In this document: positions 24,101 through 33,346 of the stretch, one piece after another
How the letters are laid out: the number at the start of each line of letters is the position of its first letter
Numbering within the stretch: position 1 is the stretch's first letter
Assembly: GCF_963678635.1 (NCBI RefSeq)
Contig: NC_087070.1
Coordinates: 46,235,467 to 46,299,466 of the forward strand
Direction: 5' to 3'
DNA length: 64,000 bases
Source: Symsagittifera roscoffensis
Lineage: Eukaryota > Xenacoelomorpha > Acoela > Convolutidae
Notes under the pieces: generated by a model
What the model was told of the DNA's origin: nothing
Database searches by the model: none
The model's input: only the letters and a program-made list of their open reading frames with translations
Position numbers and translations under genes: made by a program

Positions 24101-24826
24101 ACAGAACATCAAGCACGATTTGAAGAAATTAAAAAACTTCTAACTGAACAAATTTCGAATACAATTCCAGATCCAAATCAACCATTCTACGCAATGTGCG
24201 ATGCTTCGAACTTTGGCATCGGCGCAGCGTTATTACAATCACATAATGGTACAAACAAAATGAACCTTATATCAGCAAATTCTCGATTATTCACTCAAGC
24301 AGAGCTAAGACTCTCAACCCTAATGAGAGAATGTACAGCCATAATCTATACACTTACAGAATATGAATTTCTGATACTTGGATCAAAACATCCAACAGTT
24401 CTATTCACAGATCACAAACCAATCATTTTTCTCTTCACACAAAAATCCAACCCAAATCACCGAGCTTACAGATTTCAATTAATTCTAATGAAATTTCCAA
24501 ACTTACATATAGTTTGGACAGCAGGAAAAAATCTTGCATTACCAGACACATTAAGTCGAAATACACCACCTGAATTACTTACACGTAAAACTACAGTTGA
24601 AATACCTAAAAACATAAAATTCTACCTTGCAAAAAACGAAACATCACCCCGACTAGAATGCAAATATGCAGTAAAAACTGACGTTGAACAATCACAGATA
24701 AATAATCTACAACACTTTCCACTTTATTTAGATTGTCAAAATAACCACTACGAAGTTGATCTACTTGGAACATCAACTTTTAAACCAATTCCATACTCAC
24801 AATGGATAAAAAATAACACCCAATAA
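20945..24826 (+). CDS. pol: Pol: zinc knuckle, protease, reverse transcriptase, RNase H
   Basis: The frame is -1 to gag, open from 20945, with the first ATG at 21182. Domains, numbered from that ATG: a CX2CX4HX4C knuckle (CNYCRRYGHSISEC) precedes it at about 21068-21109; an Asn/Arg/Ser/Tyr-rich low-complexity region spans about 20-200; aspartic protease has DSGA at 350-353; a linker follows; RT spans about 700-950 with YLDD at 858-861; RNase H has Asp 1007 (CDAS), RECTAIIY and Asp 1077 (TDH); then the LPDTLSR region. This copies RNA into DNA and processes the polyprotein. The frame ends at TAA 24824-24826, but the same frame continues coding into the integrase zinc finger, so this stop is internal to the ancestral gene. 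It is Ty3/gypsy, not BEL/Pao or copia, by domain order. Confidence 0.85.
21059..21065 (+). promoter_or_regulatory. Candidate -1 ribosomal frameshift site A AAA AAC
   Basis: In the gag frame the codons read TCA AAA AAC, an exact X XXY YYZ heptamer. The -1 frame continues at CGG 21065 and immediately encodes CNYCRRYGHSISEC. Whether a stimulatory RNA structure follows was not computed. Confidence 0.5.
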
Positions 24827-25438
24827 AAAAGAGTAAAACAACACTCGCATAAAAAAGACCTTTTTCCACTAATTGAAAAAGAAAACCTAACTGATAAAAT
24901 AAATTTATCAGGACCACAAACAAACGATTCAAAATACACAATAAATCAAGTTTTTGACCTCCATGACCCACTTGATACAATACCCTTATTTAAATCAGAA
25001 ATAGAAAACATTTTTCTCCCCCCAACAGAATCAATTACAATTTCAACACTGAAACTATACCAAAATCTTGACCCAGTAATTAGACAACTAAAATCATGTC
25101 ACAAATATAAAACTAAACCCGTCAAGGCAGATACAACTATTTTAGGAAATAAAACACTCCTCCGATATTTTCGAAAATTTAATAAAACAACAATTAACGA
25201 AAACACAGACCTTCTAGAATACCAATTAAATGAATCTACAGTTCCCTGTCTCCCTTTAAGCATGATTCTCATAGCTTTTAATATTTCACATACACAAAAC
25301 GTTAAAGGACACTCTGGATCAGAGAAAACATATTCAAATTTCATACAAAACTTTTATTTTACAAATGCACCAATTTGGATAAAAGTACTATGCAATGATT
25401 GTATAGTATGTCAACTAAAGAATAAAAATGTCAACTAA
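24827..25438 (+). pseudogene. Integrase N-terminal zinc-finger part, cut off from pol
   Basis: In frame with pol after its TAA stop, this 204-codon stretch ends with an HHCC finger: H in ISHTQNVKGHSG followed by CNDCIVCQ (CX2C-type pair). It stops at TAA 25436 inside a 20-bp tandem duplication. The catalytic D,D-35-E core that should follow is absent, so this copy cannot make a complete integrase. Confidence 0.7.
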
Positions 25439-25447
25439 AGAATAAAA
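25408..25447 (+). repeat. 20-bp perfect tandem duplication at integrase break
   Basis: ATGTCAACTAAAGAATAAAA occurs twice back to back (25408-25427 and 25428-25447). Twenty bases shift the frame. It marks the left edge of the missing integrase core. Confidence 0.9.
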
Positions 25448-25564
25448 CAAAGGAACAAAAAGATTTTCACCTCAAAAACCAAATAACAAAATCAACCACC
25501 ACAAAAAAACAATACAAAAAATCTAGATCAAAATACATCTCAAAAAGAAAGAAAAAATAGAAAA

Positions 25565-25714
25565 ATGACAGAACAAATAATACCCCAAGAACAAATCGAC
25601 AAATCAGAACATAGAGAGTCTTCACGACTTAGAAACCAACCACGTAAAAATTATAAATTATTCATCCCACAATCTAAAATATTAAAGAAAGCCGAATTTC
25701 AAAAACAACTTTAA
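25565..25714 (+). pseudogene. Integrase C-terminal tail remnant
   Basis: A 49-codon frame carrying ESSRLRNQPRKNYKLF, a basic SRLRxxPxxxY tail typical of the ends of gypsy-class integrases (compare RRSSRQTKNKEPKRFGDP in the second element here). With the finger at 25.4 kb it brackets a deletion of roughly the whole catalytic core. Confidence 0.55.
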
Positions 25715-26306
25715 TTTTGTATTTCACAATCTTAGACCTTTGAAACATTTTGAATTTTCATTTTTCAAAATAACATGCTGACAAACACGCAGCGATTCTA
25801 TTTCATAATTAGCCAATAGGATTCATCCAATCCGTCACCTTCTCTAACTCTAACACAAACCAACTAGACGAACGATATTAAACTCCAGGCATATCTATAA
25901 CTATAACTTTACGACCTCCAGGTCAAAAATAAGCAAACCACTCCAACTTGACAACTAAAATAAATATCACCATAATATCATAACCCTCCCTTATCTAATA
26001 AACCAAAGATCAACAATATTTCCCCAACTCAGCCCTCAAATACCCCCCAAACAAATATGTTAAATTAGCCTAAAGTAAAAGAACGACCATTTTAATTAGC
26101 CTAAAGTATAAAAATCTCAAAAATACCCCAGATCATTTGACAAATGAAAATAAAGACAAAGAAGACCTCCCGATCACCATAAAAATTGCCCCCAACAATT
26201 TTTCACAAAACTCAACCCACTTGTCAAAAAACCAATAAATAATCCGACCACACTTGAAAATTGCCCCAAACAACAAAAAGTATTAGATCAAGAAGTCATT
26301 TCGTAA
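25715..26306 (+). other. Non-coding spacer inside the element
   Basis: No gene. Small direct repeats are present: TTAGCCTAAAGTA twice (about 26065-26110) and AAAATTGCCCC(C)AACAA twice (about 26182-26275). It could hold signals for a downstream spliced RNA, which cannot be shown from the sequence. Confidence 0.4.
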
Positions 26307-26537
26307 ATGCTCTTCTCTCAATCAGTCACTATAATTATCACAAACCTCAAACAATTTTTTACGATACTTAAAACTTTTATAACATTTCTTTTTGATATCT
26401 TTGAATCTTTTGTAATAATCTTAATCATTTTTTGCAATATTTTTTTAATATTCTTTTCCCTATTTGAACTATACCTCCAACTTTCAAAAGCTATTGACTA
26501 TATCCACAGGTACGATTCACAAAACTTATCTAAATGA
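26307..26537 (+). CDS. Small membrane protein ORF (76 aa)
   Basis: ATG 26307 to TGA 26537. Residues about 20-60 are almost continuously hydrophobic (FVIILIIFCNIFLIFFSLF), enough for one or two membrane helices, and a polar tail follows. It overlaps the next ORF by ATGA, an arrangement that permits termination-reinitiation. No homologue was recognised. AT-rich DNA easily yields Phe/Ile-rich frames, so it could be spurious; the overlap and position support it. Confidence 0.4.
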   Translation: MLFSQSVTIIITNLKQFFTILKTFITFLFDIFESFVIILIIFCNIFLIFFSLFELYLQLSKAIDYIHRYDSQNLSK

Positions 26538-26950
26538 TCCGAACCATTTTTAGTAGAACCGATATTTTTTTACTATTTGTAATTTTTATAACATTTCTAT
26601 CATCCCTCATCTTGACAATATGCAAATGTATAAAAAAGGCAATCATCACATTCGCCCTAGCAACAATTCTCCTAATTCTTTTTTTAGAAGAATACTATAA
26701 AAAACATAAACTTTTTCACTAAAAGAATAGACCAAAAAAGCTATCAAAAATTGCTACCCAACAATCACATAGTCAGTCTTCACCGACATCATCCCAAGAA
26801 AACCTGACACCACTTTCAACTACCCAAAACCCCCAAACATCTACACGAATTTCTTTTCAAGATAACCCATATACCTTTGAAGAACGACACGCTCGCTTAT
26901 CAGAACCACTAGAACCAGTTCAACGACAAGCACCTCTAAGCGAACCATAA
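26534..26950 (+). pseudogene. Membrane protein ORF with internal stop
   Basis: It begins in the ATGA overlap at 26534. Sixty-two codons encode two hydrophobic segments (FLLFVIFITFLSSLILTI and ITFALATILLILFLEEYY). TAA at 26720 interrupts, but the same frame stays open for another 75 codons of Ser/Thr/Gln-rich sequence to TAA 26948. There it overlaps the Met-less frame that starts at 26940, which suggests one larger ancestral gene broken by a stop and a shift. Function unknown. Confidence 0.45.
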
Positions 26951-27860
26951 CTTATACCCAACACTACCACAAGAATTAAGTAGAATAAGAAATCCTAGTC
27001 AAAACCAAAATACAGTCGAAATAAATAGACAAATTATACATCCTCGACGAAACAGAAATTTTCAAACTCCCCGAGTTCATTTTAATATACCTCAATCCCC
27101 ATCACAAAACACTCCAGAAAACCCCATTGGTATATTACCAGAAACCCCTACGCTTCTTTTACAACGTAGCACCTCAAGCCTACCATCGGATTACTTAGGT
27201 TCAACACCAACATCTGAACAAATACGTGAAAATCCTTTTAACCCCCCAAACCAAGCATCACGACTACCATATTGGACAACACATTCATTCACACAAGGTG
27301 AACTAAATTTAGTAAATGATCCAATAGATATTTCTACGGATACAACAACATCCTCATCACTACCAGAAACATTATCACTACCATCAACACCATCAATAAG
27401 CCAGATTTCACCACCACCTTTTAACTTAAATTTCCCAAATAACCTCGACGCTAGATATCGAGAACAATCATCAACAAATATTCCTTTAAGACTAGACTGG
27501 AATACATTCACAGCACCTCCACCATTATTTGGACAACACCTAGAAAGTAACCGACTCCACAATTGGGCACTAAACAGACTACAGTATAGACAAGACATTC
27601 ACGAAGACATTCGTGCTCATAACATCCAAATACTCCAACAAAATAGTCTACAATTAAAATTTGAAATCACGGTTAAATTAAACAACATTACTCAACATCC
27701 CTATCCATTAAATCCACCAAATATAACAGCTCAATCCCTACCACCACCATTTATAACAACTGAAGTAATATACAAATACGACAGATATACCAAAAAGACA
27801 ATTGGTTACATCACATTTTATAACCCATACTCAGGATTGTCATACACATGTATATTCTAA
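26940..27860 (+). CDS. 306-codon Pro/Ser/Thr-rich frame without a start codon
   Basis: Open from 26940 to TAA 27858-27860 and containing no Met codon at all, so ATG-based ORF finding misses it. The N-terminal two thirds are Pro/Ser/Thr/Asn-rich; the C-terminal ~90 residues look folded (KLNNITQHPYPLNPP, YKYDRYTKKTIGYITFYNP). It follows the membrane ORF in a different frame and overlaps the envelope-like start by 13 nt. It must be expressed by splicing or frameshift, or is a broken gene. Family not recognised. Confidence 0.5.
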   Translation, partial: ANHNLYPTLPQELSRIRNPSQNQNTVEINRQIIHPRRNRNFQTPRVHFNIPQSPSQNTPENPIGILPETPTLLLQRSTSSLPSDYLGSTPTSEQIRENPFNPPNQASRLPYWTTHSFTQGELNLVNDPIDISTDTTTSSSLPETLSLPSTPSISQISPPPFNLNFPNNLDARYREQSSTNIPLRLDWNTFTAPPPLFGQHLESNRLHNWALNRLQYRQDIHEDIRAHNIQILQQNSLQLKFEITVKLNNITQHPYPLNPPNITAQSLPPPFITTEVIYKYDRYTKKTIGYITFYNPYSGLSYTCIF

Positions 27861-29086
27861 AAATTTTATTTTTTCTCCAACTCCTTTTTCTAATAACCTC
27901 AAATGAAAACATAAACCTTTCCCCCCGCACAGGACCCCAAGATTTATTAGTAACACATTACGATTGTGAAGAAAACGAACAAAAAACACTACACAAATAT
28001 GCAATAAATCAAGTATCACAATGCGAAACAGAACCACAAGCCATAGAAACTACAAATGTAATCGCAACACTTTACTCAAAAGCCCGAGCAACAACAGTTA
28101 TAGGATATAAATTCACAGCAACATTTTCTGAAAAGAAAGTACATTGTTCACAAGTCTCAAACGGAAATAAAAACCGACTTGACCATGAATCATTCTACCA
28201 GAGTAATATAGAACGACTTTTACATCTCAATCCCGAAGATTGTAAAAACGAGTTACTCAGACTAAATATCACAAGAAATAAAAACACAGATAGAAAACTA
28301 GTATATTTCCAAGTTTTTGCAGATTCTGTACATCAAGCAGAACTTGAAAGATATCAAGGACATGTAAAATTAGATGAAAAATACCCATACAACGGCGCAC
28401 ACGGAAGATTAACTTATGATATACACGATAAACACTGGATACCACACATTGGTATAAATGACCCATCAAACTGCAAAGCAGACACAAAAAATAAAGGATA
28501 TCAAGAAATCATGTTTTTTGATTGGAAAATACAACTCGAAAAAATACAACTCACACGCGATTTATCAGACAACACAATGATCTATCAAGGAATTCGATTA
28601 CCTTGTAAAAACGATCAAGGCTATTGTGACCCTACAACACGAACACAAGCAACAATTGTTTGGTTCCCCGAAGACACATGTACAACATTTCAAGTAGCAA
28701 AAATACACGCTCGTATGATAAAATTTCACGAAAAATATTTTATACAATCAATTCCATATGAACAAGTCCATCCATCACGAAAACTAATTTCTAATTTTAG
28801 AAACATAGACAATATAGAAATTAAATTGACACGTTTTCAAATATATCAAGAAACAGAACTTGCATGTAAATACAGAAATCCACTTCACAAAACACAATAC
28901 TCCGAGATATTAGTTGAATACGAAAAAGGATTCGACATGACCACTGGAAAAGTAAAAATCGACCCATATGCAACAGGTCATCCTCTAAACGAAGGAACAT
29001 CATACATACCAGTTCATTTTCAAAAAAATACAGGTCAACCTGGTGGACATTTAAAGCCCCAAGACGATCAAAGTACACGTTTATAA
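27848..29086 (+). CDS. env: Envelope-like glycoprotein, N-terminal part
   Basis: ATG 27848 starts a cleavable-looking signal peptide (YILKILFFLQLLFLIT), then a Cys-containing ectodomain with several N-glycosylation sequons. The opening pattern, HYDC...then...QVSQCE about 20 residues later, resembles the start of chuvirus-type and BEL/Pao-type glycoproteins; this is from memory of the family pattern and is not a search result. It ends at TAA 29084, but the same frame continues to 29215 and the membrane-anchored half follows in another frame, so the gene is interrupted here. Probable role: surface/fusion glycoprotein of a retrovirus-like element. Confidence 0.55.
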   Translation: MYILKILFFLQLLFLITSNENINLSPRTGPQDLLVTHYDCEENEQKTLHKYAINQVSQCETEPQAIETTNVIATLYSKARATTVIGYKFTATFSEKKVHCSQVSNGNKNRLDHESFYQSNIERLLHLNPEDCKNELLRLNITRNKNTDRKLVYFQVFADSVHQAELERYQGHVKLDEKYPYNGAHGRLTYDIHDKHWIPHIGINDPSNCKADTKNKGYQEIMFFDWKIQLEKIQLTRDLSDNTMIYQGIRLPCKNDQGYCDPTTRTQATIVWFPEDTCTTFQVAKIHARMIKFHEKYFIQSIPYEQVHPSRKLISNFRNIDNIEIKLTRFQIYQETELACKYRNPLHKTQYSEILVEYEKGFDMTTGKVKIDPYATGHPLNEGTSYIPVHFQKNTGQPGGHLKPQDDQSTRL

Positions 29087-29207
29087 GAACTATCACTAAT
29101 GAATAGTACATTTTTCGGTAATATCCACTATGATATTCACTTAGATATGAAACTAGACTACACGATTAGCCGAATTTTTCAAGAATTAGAAACATTTAAA
29201 CATTTAA

Positions 29208-30491
29208 ACATTTAAACTCTCCGAATTAGAAACACTACACCAACTATGCGAATTAGAAAGAACACAAATATTACAATCACTTGCACTAGCAGTATTAAAA
29301 ATACCCTACGCAGGATATTTACTATCAGGAAATAGATCAAATTTTTTAGACTACGAAGGAAACATTTTATGGTTTTATACTTGTACCAAAAAAGTATCAC
29401 CACTATACGTTTTTGAAGACAAACGATGCTATAAAAGAATCCCTATCTTTTATAAGAATAAAGTACATTTCGTTGACACACTTTCAAGAAGAACCTATTT
29501 CTGGGATACCGCAGTCCCATGTGGATCAGAAAATAGCCATAATGTAGTACAACTAAACCCTGATGAAGATAAATATTACCTTCTCACCCCATATCCCACA
29601 TTAATGCAATCACTCAAAAAATTTTCACCAGAAAGCATTCGCGCTATCGCTCGAAACCCAAATATAGACTTACAATCAATAGGAATATACTCAAAATCAG
29701 ATATTCAACATCACATTAGAACACAACAATTCCAAGAATTATTAACACAAATGGACACAATACAAAGACAATCAATTGACCAAAACTTACGCAAACTTGC
29801 CGAAACCGCAGGATTTGCAGACATCTATACGCAAGACTATAGCGGATATTTTAAAGACATTAAAGATTATATATATCTTAACGGTGAAAAATACCGTCCC
29901 CAAGATATATCACCTATCAATATTTTTAGCTTTGTTACACTCAAGAATGAAATTCTTGATTTTCTAGGATGGCCCTACTACATCTTAGAAAAATTGACTA
30001 TTTTATACGCAATGTTTAACTTTATTGGATTTCTTTTTTCACTCTTAAAAGGAATCTATAACACATGTGCTATACACACACAAGTCAATAGACAAGCAAG
30101 TGTAGCACGCATACTATTTGCAGGATTTTTTGGAATTTTTTCTACATCAATAAACAAAATTCTTTTAGATGCACAAATAAAAGAATACAACACAAAAATA
30201 GCAACAAGACAGAACACATACGACGAAGAGCATAACAATGTAGACACAACGCCAACAGCACCACAGTTACCACCCCTACCACATAACCATCCATTATCCC
30301 TAGTCCCACGTAATTTTCGAAACTTAGCAATAACACATAATCCAAATTTAAGACCAACCATATCACAAAGTCCCATCCAACATATAATGACACACCACTC
30401 ACAAGATGAAAATACCTATGAACAAATTATAGAACAACCCCATACCACCGCTTTTCAGTCTCAAAATAATAATTTTTTTAGCCCACGATGA
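29208..30491 (+). CDS. env: Envelope-like glycoprotein, C-terminal membrane-anchored part
   Basis: Open frame 29208-30491, first ATG at 29604. The early part is Cys-containing (FYTCTKK, DKRCYKR, TAVPCGS). A long hydrophobic span at about 29990-30060 (LTILYAMFNFIGFLFSLL) fits a transmembrane anchor, and a polar Pro-rich tail of ~130 residues follows. It is shifted in frame from the N-terminal part at a triple octamer (AAACATTT, 29190-29216), consistent with replication slippage. The stop overlaps the next ORF start as ATGA (30488-30491). Confidence 0.55.
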   Translation, partial: TFKLSELETLHQLCELERTQILQSLALAVLKIPYAGYLLSGNRSNFLDYEGNILWFYTCTKKVSPLYVFEDKRCYKRIPIFYKNKVHFVDTLSRRTYFWDTAVPCGSENSHNVVQLNPDEDKYYLLTPYPTLMQSLKKFSPESIRAIARNPNIDLQSIGIYSKSDIQHHIRTQQFQELLTQMDTIQRQSIDQNLRKLAETAGFADIYTQDYSGYFKDIKDYIYLNGEKYRPQDISPINIFSFVTLKNEILDFLGWPYYILEKLTILYAMFNFIGFLFSLLKGIYNTCAIHTQVNRQASVARILFAGFFGIFSTSINKILLDAQIKEYNTKIATRQNTYDEEHNNVDTTPTAPQLPPLPHNHPLSLVPRNFRNLAITHNPNLRPTISQSPIQHIMTHHSQDENTYEQIIEQPHTTAFQSQNNNFFSPR

Positions 30492-32173
30492 GCCGACAAC
30501 TTGGATCCCTACACCGTTCAAATTCCCATCCAACCAACCTCACTACTCCAATTACAATAATACCACTTTTTGCTTTCCCACCACCCGATTTCCCAACCAG
30601 TAATGTAACATCAGGCATGAATTCCGATACTAATTCACACATCTCAGTTTTATACTCCACATCACAACTCAATAACCCGAATATTGAAACCCCCGATGAA
30701 TTTGCCGACTCTGAACCATCTCCATCCAATAATTTTCCCACCAACCCCTCAATTTTTTCCCAACCCCCTTTTCAACCAATGACACCAAATAACCCTGTCC
30801 CCACCAATTCTACACCCTCTTATGCTTCCCAAGTCACTCCAACCTATTCTTCATATCATTCAGACCGATCATCCAATTCTCCAGATACCCCCCAAATCTC
30901 CCCAGAACTAGATAATTTTATTACATTACAACAACAACCCTACCACCTTGACACCCCCACCATAAACCAAATTTCATCCACAATAGATTCATCCAACCCT
31001 CCTACCCCTACACCCTCTTCAATTTATACCGAATCATTAGCACCATCATCCACATCTACTGAATCTTCACTCAGCACTAATAGAGCCTTCCGCACTTTTA
31101 AAAGAAAGTTCCCCAACCATCCTTTCCCAGCAAAACCAGGAACAACCCGTGAATATATAAATCACCCAAATCACACTAATACAAAAGAATTTTTAGCTAT
31201 CACCTTACCCTCATTTCCACAATACACCTTAAACACCCCTCACGACACTAACGAAACACGTAACTTTGTAGACGAACACGTTTTAATGCCTACCCTTCCT
31301 TGGACCTCATATTATCATTTTACTAATCCCCTTTGCTTACCTTTATCTAACACTCACATCGATATAGAACGAAATAAGGACATGCTATATCGACTCACTA
31401 CACCACTAACACATAGACAATTTACTTACATAGGATATAAAAAATCACTAAAAACATACACTGCACCCCGAGCTAACGAATATACGCTAGAATATTACGA
31501 TCATAACATCATCAGAACTAACCAAGATCAGTTCTTAGACGATGACCGCTTCGCTAACCCACAAATCACAGAAAAATTTTTCATTAAAACACCATATGTA
31601 TTTACACTCAATATATTTGATCGCAAATTTGACCACATCATCTCAGAAGCACTAACAGACACGCAAGCCTACGAAAGTTTTAAAGAACGCTTCCAAATTT
31701 TTTCACTAACCTTTCATTTCCTTGCACCACATGAAAGAGATCTGCACTGCTCACACGATATTATGTTGCGCACTAAACAAACTCACACATATACATATTA
31801 TCGTTTTATCCAAAATCACTTCGACCTACACACTCCCTCCAGACAACCACACCACCATTTTCAATTCATCAATTCCAAATACACCTCACCATTCTTTCTT
31901 AACTTCACATATTGCATTAAAGATACTAACCTTCATGGTATTATTCGAAATTATGATCCCATAACCCAAATGTATATTTTTTGTCCCATCACCAAGACCT
32001 TCAACGCAGAGGAATCCCGACCCTTCCTTCTCCCACACGAATTTGTTCAACCTATAGAAATCCCCATTTTAGAATTCATCCACAACACTAAATTCAATCA
32101 CAAATTATATAATCTAATCCAAAACACACCTTATGAGTTTGCAGTTGGCACTGAAGAACTAACCACCATTTAA
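30488..32173 (+). CDS. Unknown 561-codon ORF downstream of env
   Basis: It starts inside the ATGA overlap with the envelope-like frame and is intact. Residues about 1-200 are Pro/Ser/Thr/Asn-rich and probably disordered; a short basic hinge (FRTFKRKFPNHPF) follows; residues about 215-561 look globular, rich in Tyr, Phe, His and Thr (PWTSYYHFTNPLCLPLSN, FLAPHERDLHCSHDIM). No domain was recognised. It is one of the longest uninterrupted frames of the element, with the same codon style as gag and pol, so it is probably a real element gene. It has no signal peptide or clear membrane segment. It could be an accessory or structural protein. Confidence 0.6.
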   Translation: MSRQLGSLHRSNSHPTNLTTPITIIPLFAFPPPDFPTSNVTSGMNSDTNSHISVLYSTSQLNNPNIETPDEFADSEPSPSNNFPTNPSIFSQPPFQPMTPNNPVPTNSTPSYASQVTPTYSSYHSDRSSNSPDTPQISPELDNFITLQQQPYHLDTPTINQISSTIDSSNPPTPTPSSIYTESLAPSSTSTESSLSTNRAFRTFKRKFPNHPFPAKPGTTREYINHPNHTNTKEFLAITLPSFPQYTLNTPHDTNETRNFVDEHVLMPTLPWTSYYHFTNPLCLPLSNTHIDIERNKDMLYRLTTPLTHRQFTYIGYKKSLKTYTAPRANEYTLEYYDHNIIRTNQDQFLDDDRFANPQITEKFFIKTPYVFTLNIFDRKFDHIISEALTDTQAYESFKERFQIFSLTFHFLAPHERDLHCSHDIMLRTKQTHTYTYYRFIQNHFDLHTPSRQPHHHFQFINSKYTSPFFLNFTYCIKDTNLHGIIRNYDPITQMYIFCPITKTFNAEESRPFLLPHEFVQPIEIPILEFIHNTKFNHKLYNLIQNTPYEFAVGTEELTTI

Positions 32174-32907
32174 GCACTTCAATTGCTTTGGCCACTGCTT
32201 CAAACTAAAAATATCATCCGCATCTTAGCTAAATTACTAACAACTTCAGATCTCATCCATGACATCTTCCCCCACGGTTTCTTCCCCGACGACTAACAGG
32301 TAAATATGAATTATACATATTATTAACTAATTAAATTTAAACTAGAAACTAACCATTCCTAATTCATGTCTTCTTTAGAATTTTAGCCTTCATCCAACGA
32401 TCATCTGAAAAATTCACAAAAGAAAATAAAAATTGAAAACTTCTTCAAACTGTTTAAAACTCTATTAATTTTTTGCACCAAACAAATCACTAAAAATAAT
32501 ACCAATGCAGTAATTTAATTTATAAATTTTTTCCCAAATGCAGTAAATCTAATAATGATGAAAATTTGTAACTTAATTTTCCCCAACAACTAGCAGTAAA
32601 TTTGCATTTCTATGTAATAAATTGATAAAACGAAAATGCAGTACTAACCTTTTGATAATTCCATTCATTCGCACAAAGATTCTATCCACACTCGCACAGC
32701 TCGCCCACGAAGAATTGTTTAAAATAATGAATTTCAGTTTCAAGCTTTCACACTCAACAACTCTAACACACGATAACAAGTTTCAAACTTTCCTTTAACC
32801 CGGTTGGAAAGGAATTATATACTAAACAACACTAACCAACGCAGCTTACTAAACACCACAAATCATAGAATAACAGCATGACTAAGAAAAGGAAACCAAC
32901 GGTACCC
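32174..32907 (+). other. Non-coding region after the 561-codon ORF
   Basis: AT-rich; the word ATGCAGTA recurs about three times (32505-32645). No gene supported. Confidence 0.35.
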
Positions 32908-33330
32908 AAACCGGATTAACCCAGTTTAAAACTGGATAATTTATTCTTTTGAAGACTATTATAAAGTCTAAGAATGAAATAATAAAACACAAAAAAGTCG
33001 AAAGACAAACCCATACCAAAAACAATTTGATTTTTGAAAAAAGGACACAACCAACAAAACATAAGAAAAACCACAACAAACCCAACATAAAACGTTGTCA
33101 CATAATAGGACCTCTCACAAAAACCGCATGCAATCATACTCCCACTCCTGGCCTAACCCACCAGAAGAGGACGTCCTGAGCATGCTCTATAGCCGGCCTA
33201 ACCCACCGTGCTACATCCACGCTTTGTGACCACACTCCTATTTTTAATAAGAGCTACTCAAGGGTGAGTAACTCTTCAAAATAACTGAACTAAAACAAAA
33301 AGCTTTTGTGAAAACAACTAACCAAAATCA
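32908..33330 (-). repeat. Dispersed SINE-like repeat, copy 2 (inside the LTR element)
   Basis: Near-identical in reverse orientation to 12083-12503, including GTAGCA/GCGCGGTGGGTTAGGCCGGC-type text. It is either an insertion into the retroelement or a piece the retroelement carries. Confidence 0.6.
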
Positions 33331-33346
33331 TAACTAAAACATTAAA

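Noticed and set aside
20135-24980. Minus-strand hydrophobic frames within gag/pol
   Set aside because: Antisense of A-rich coding sequence; Phe/Leu/Tyr-rich by composition.
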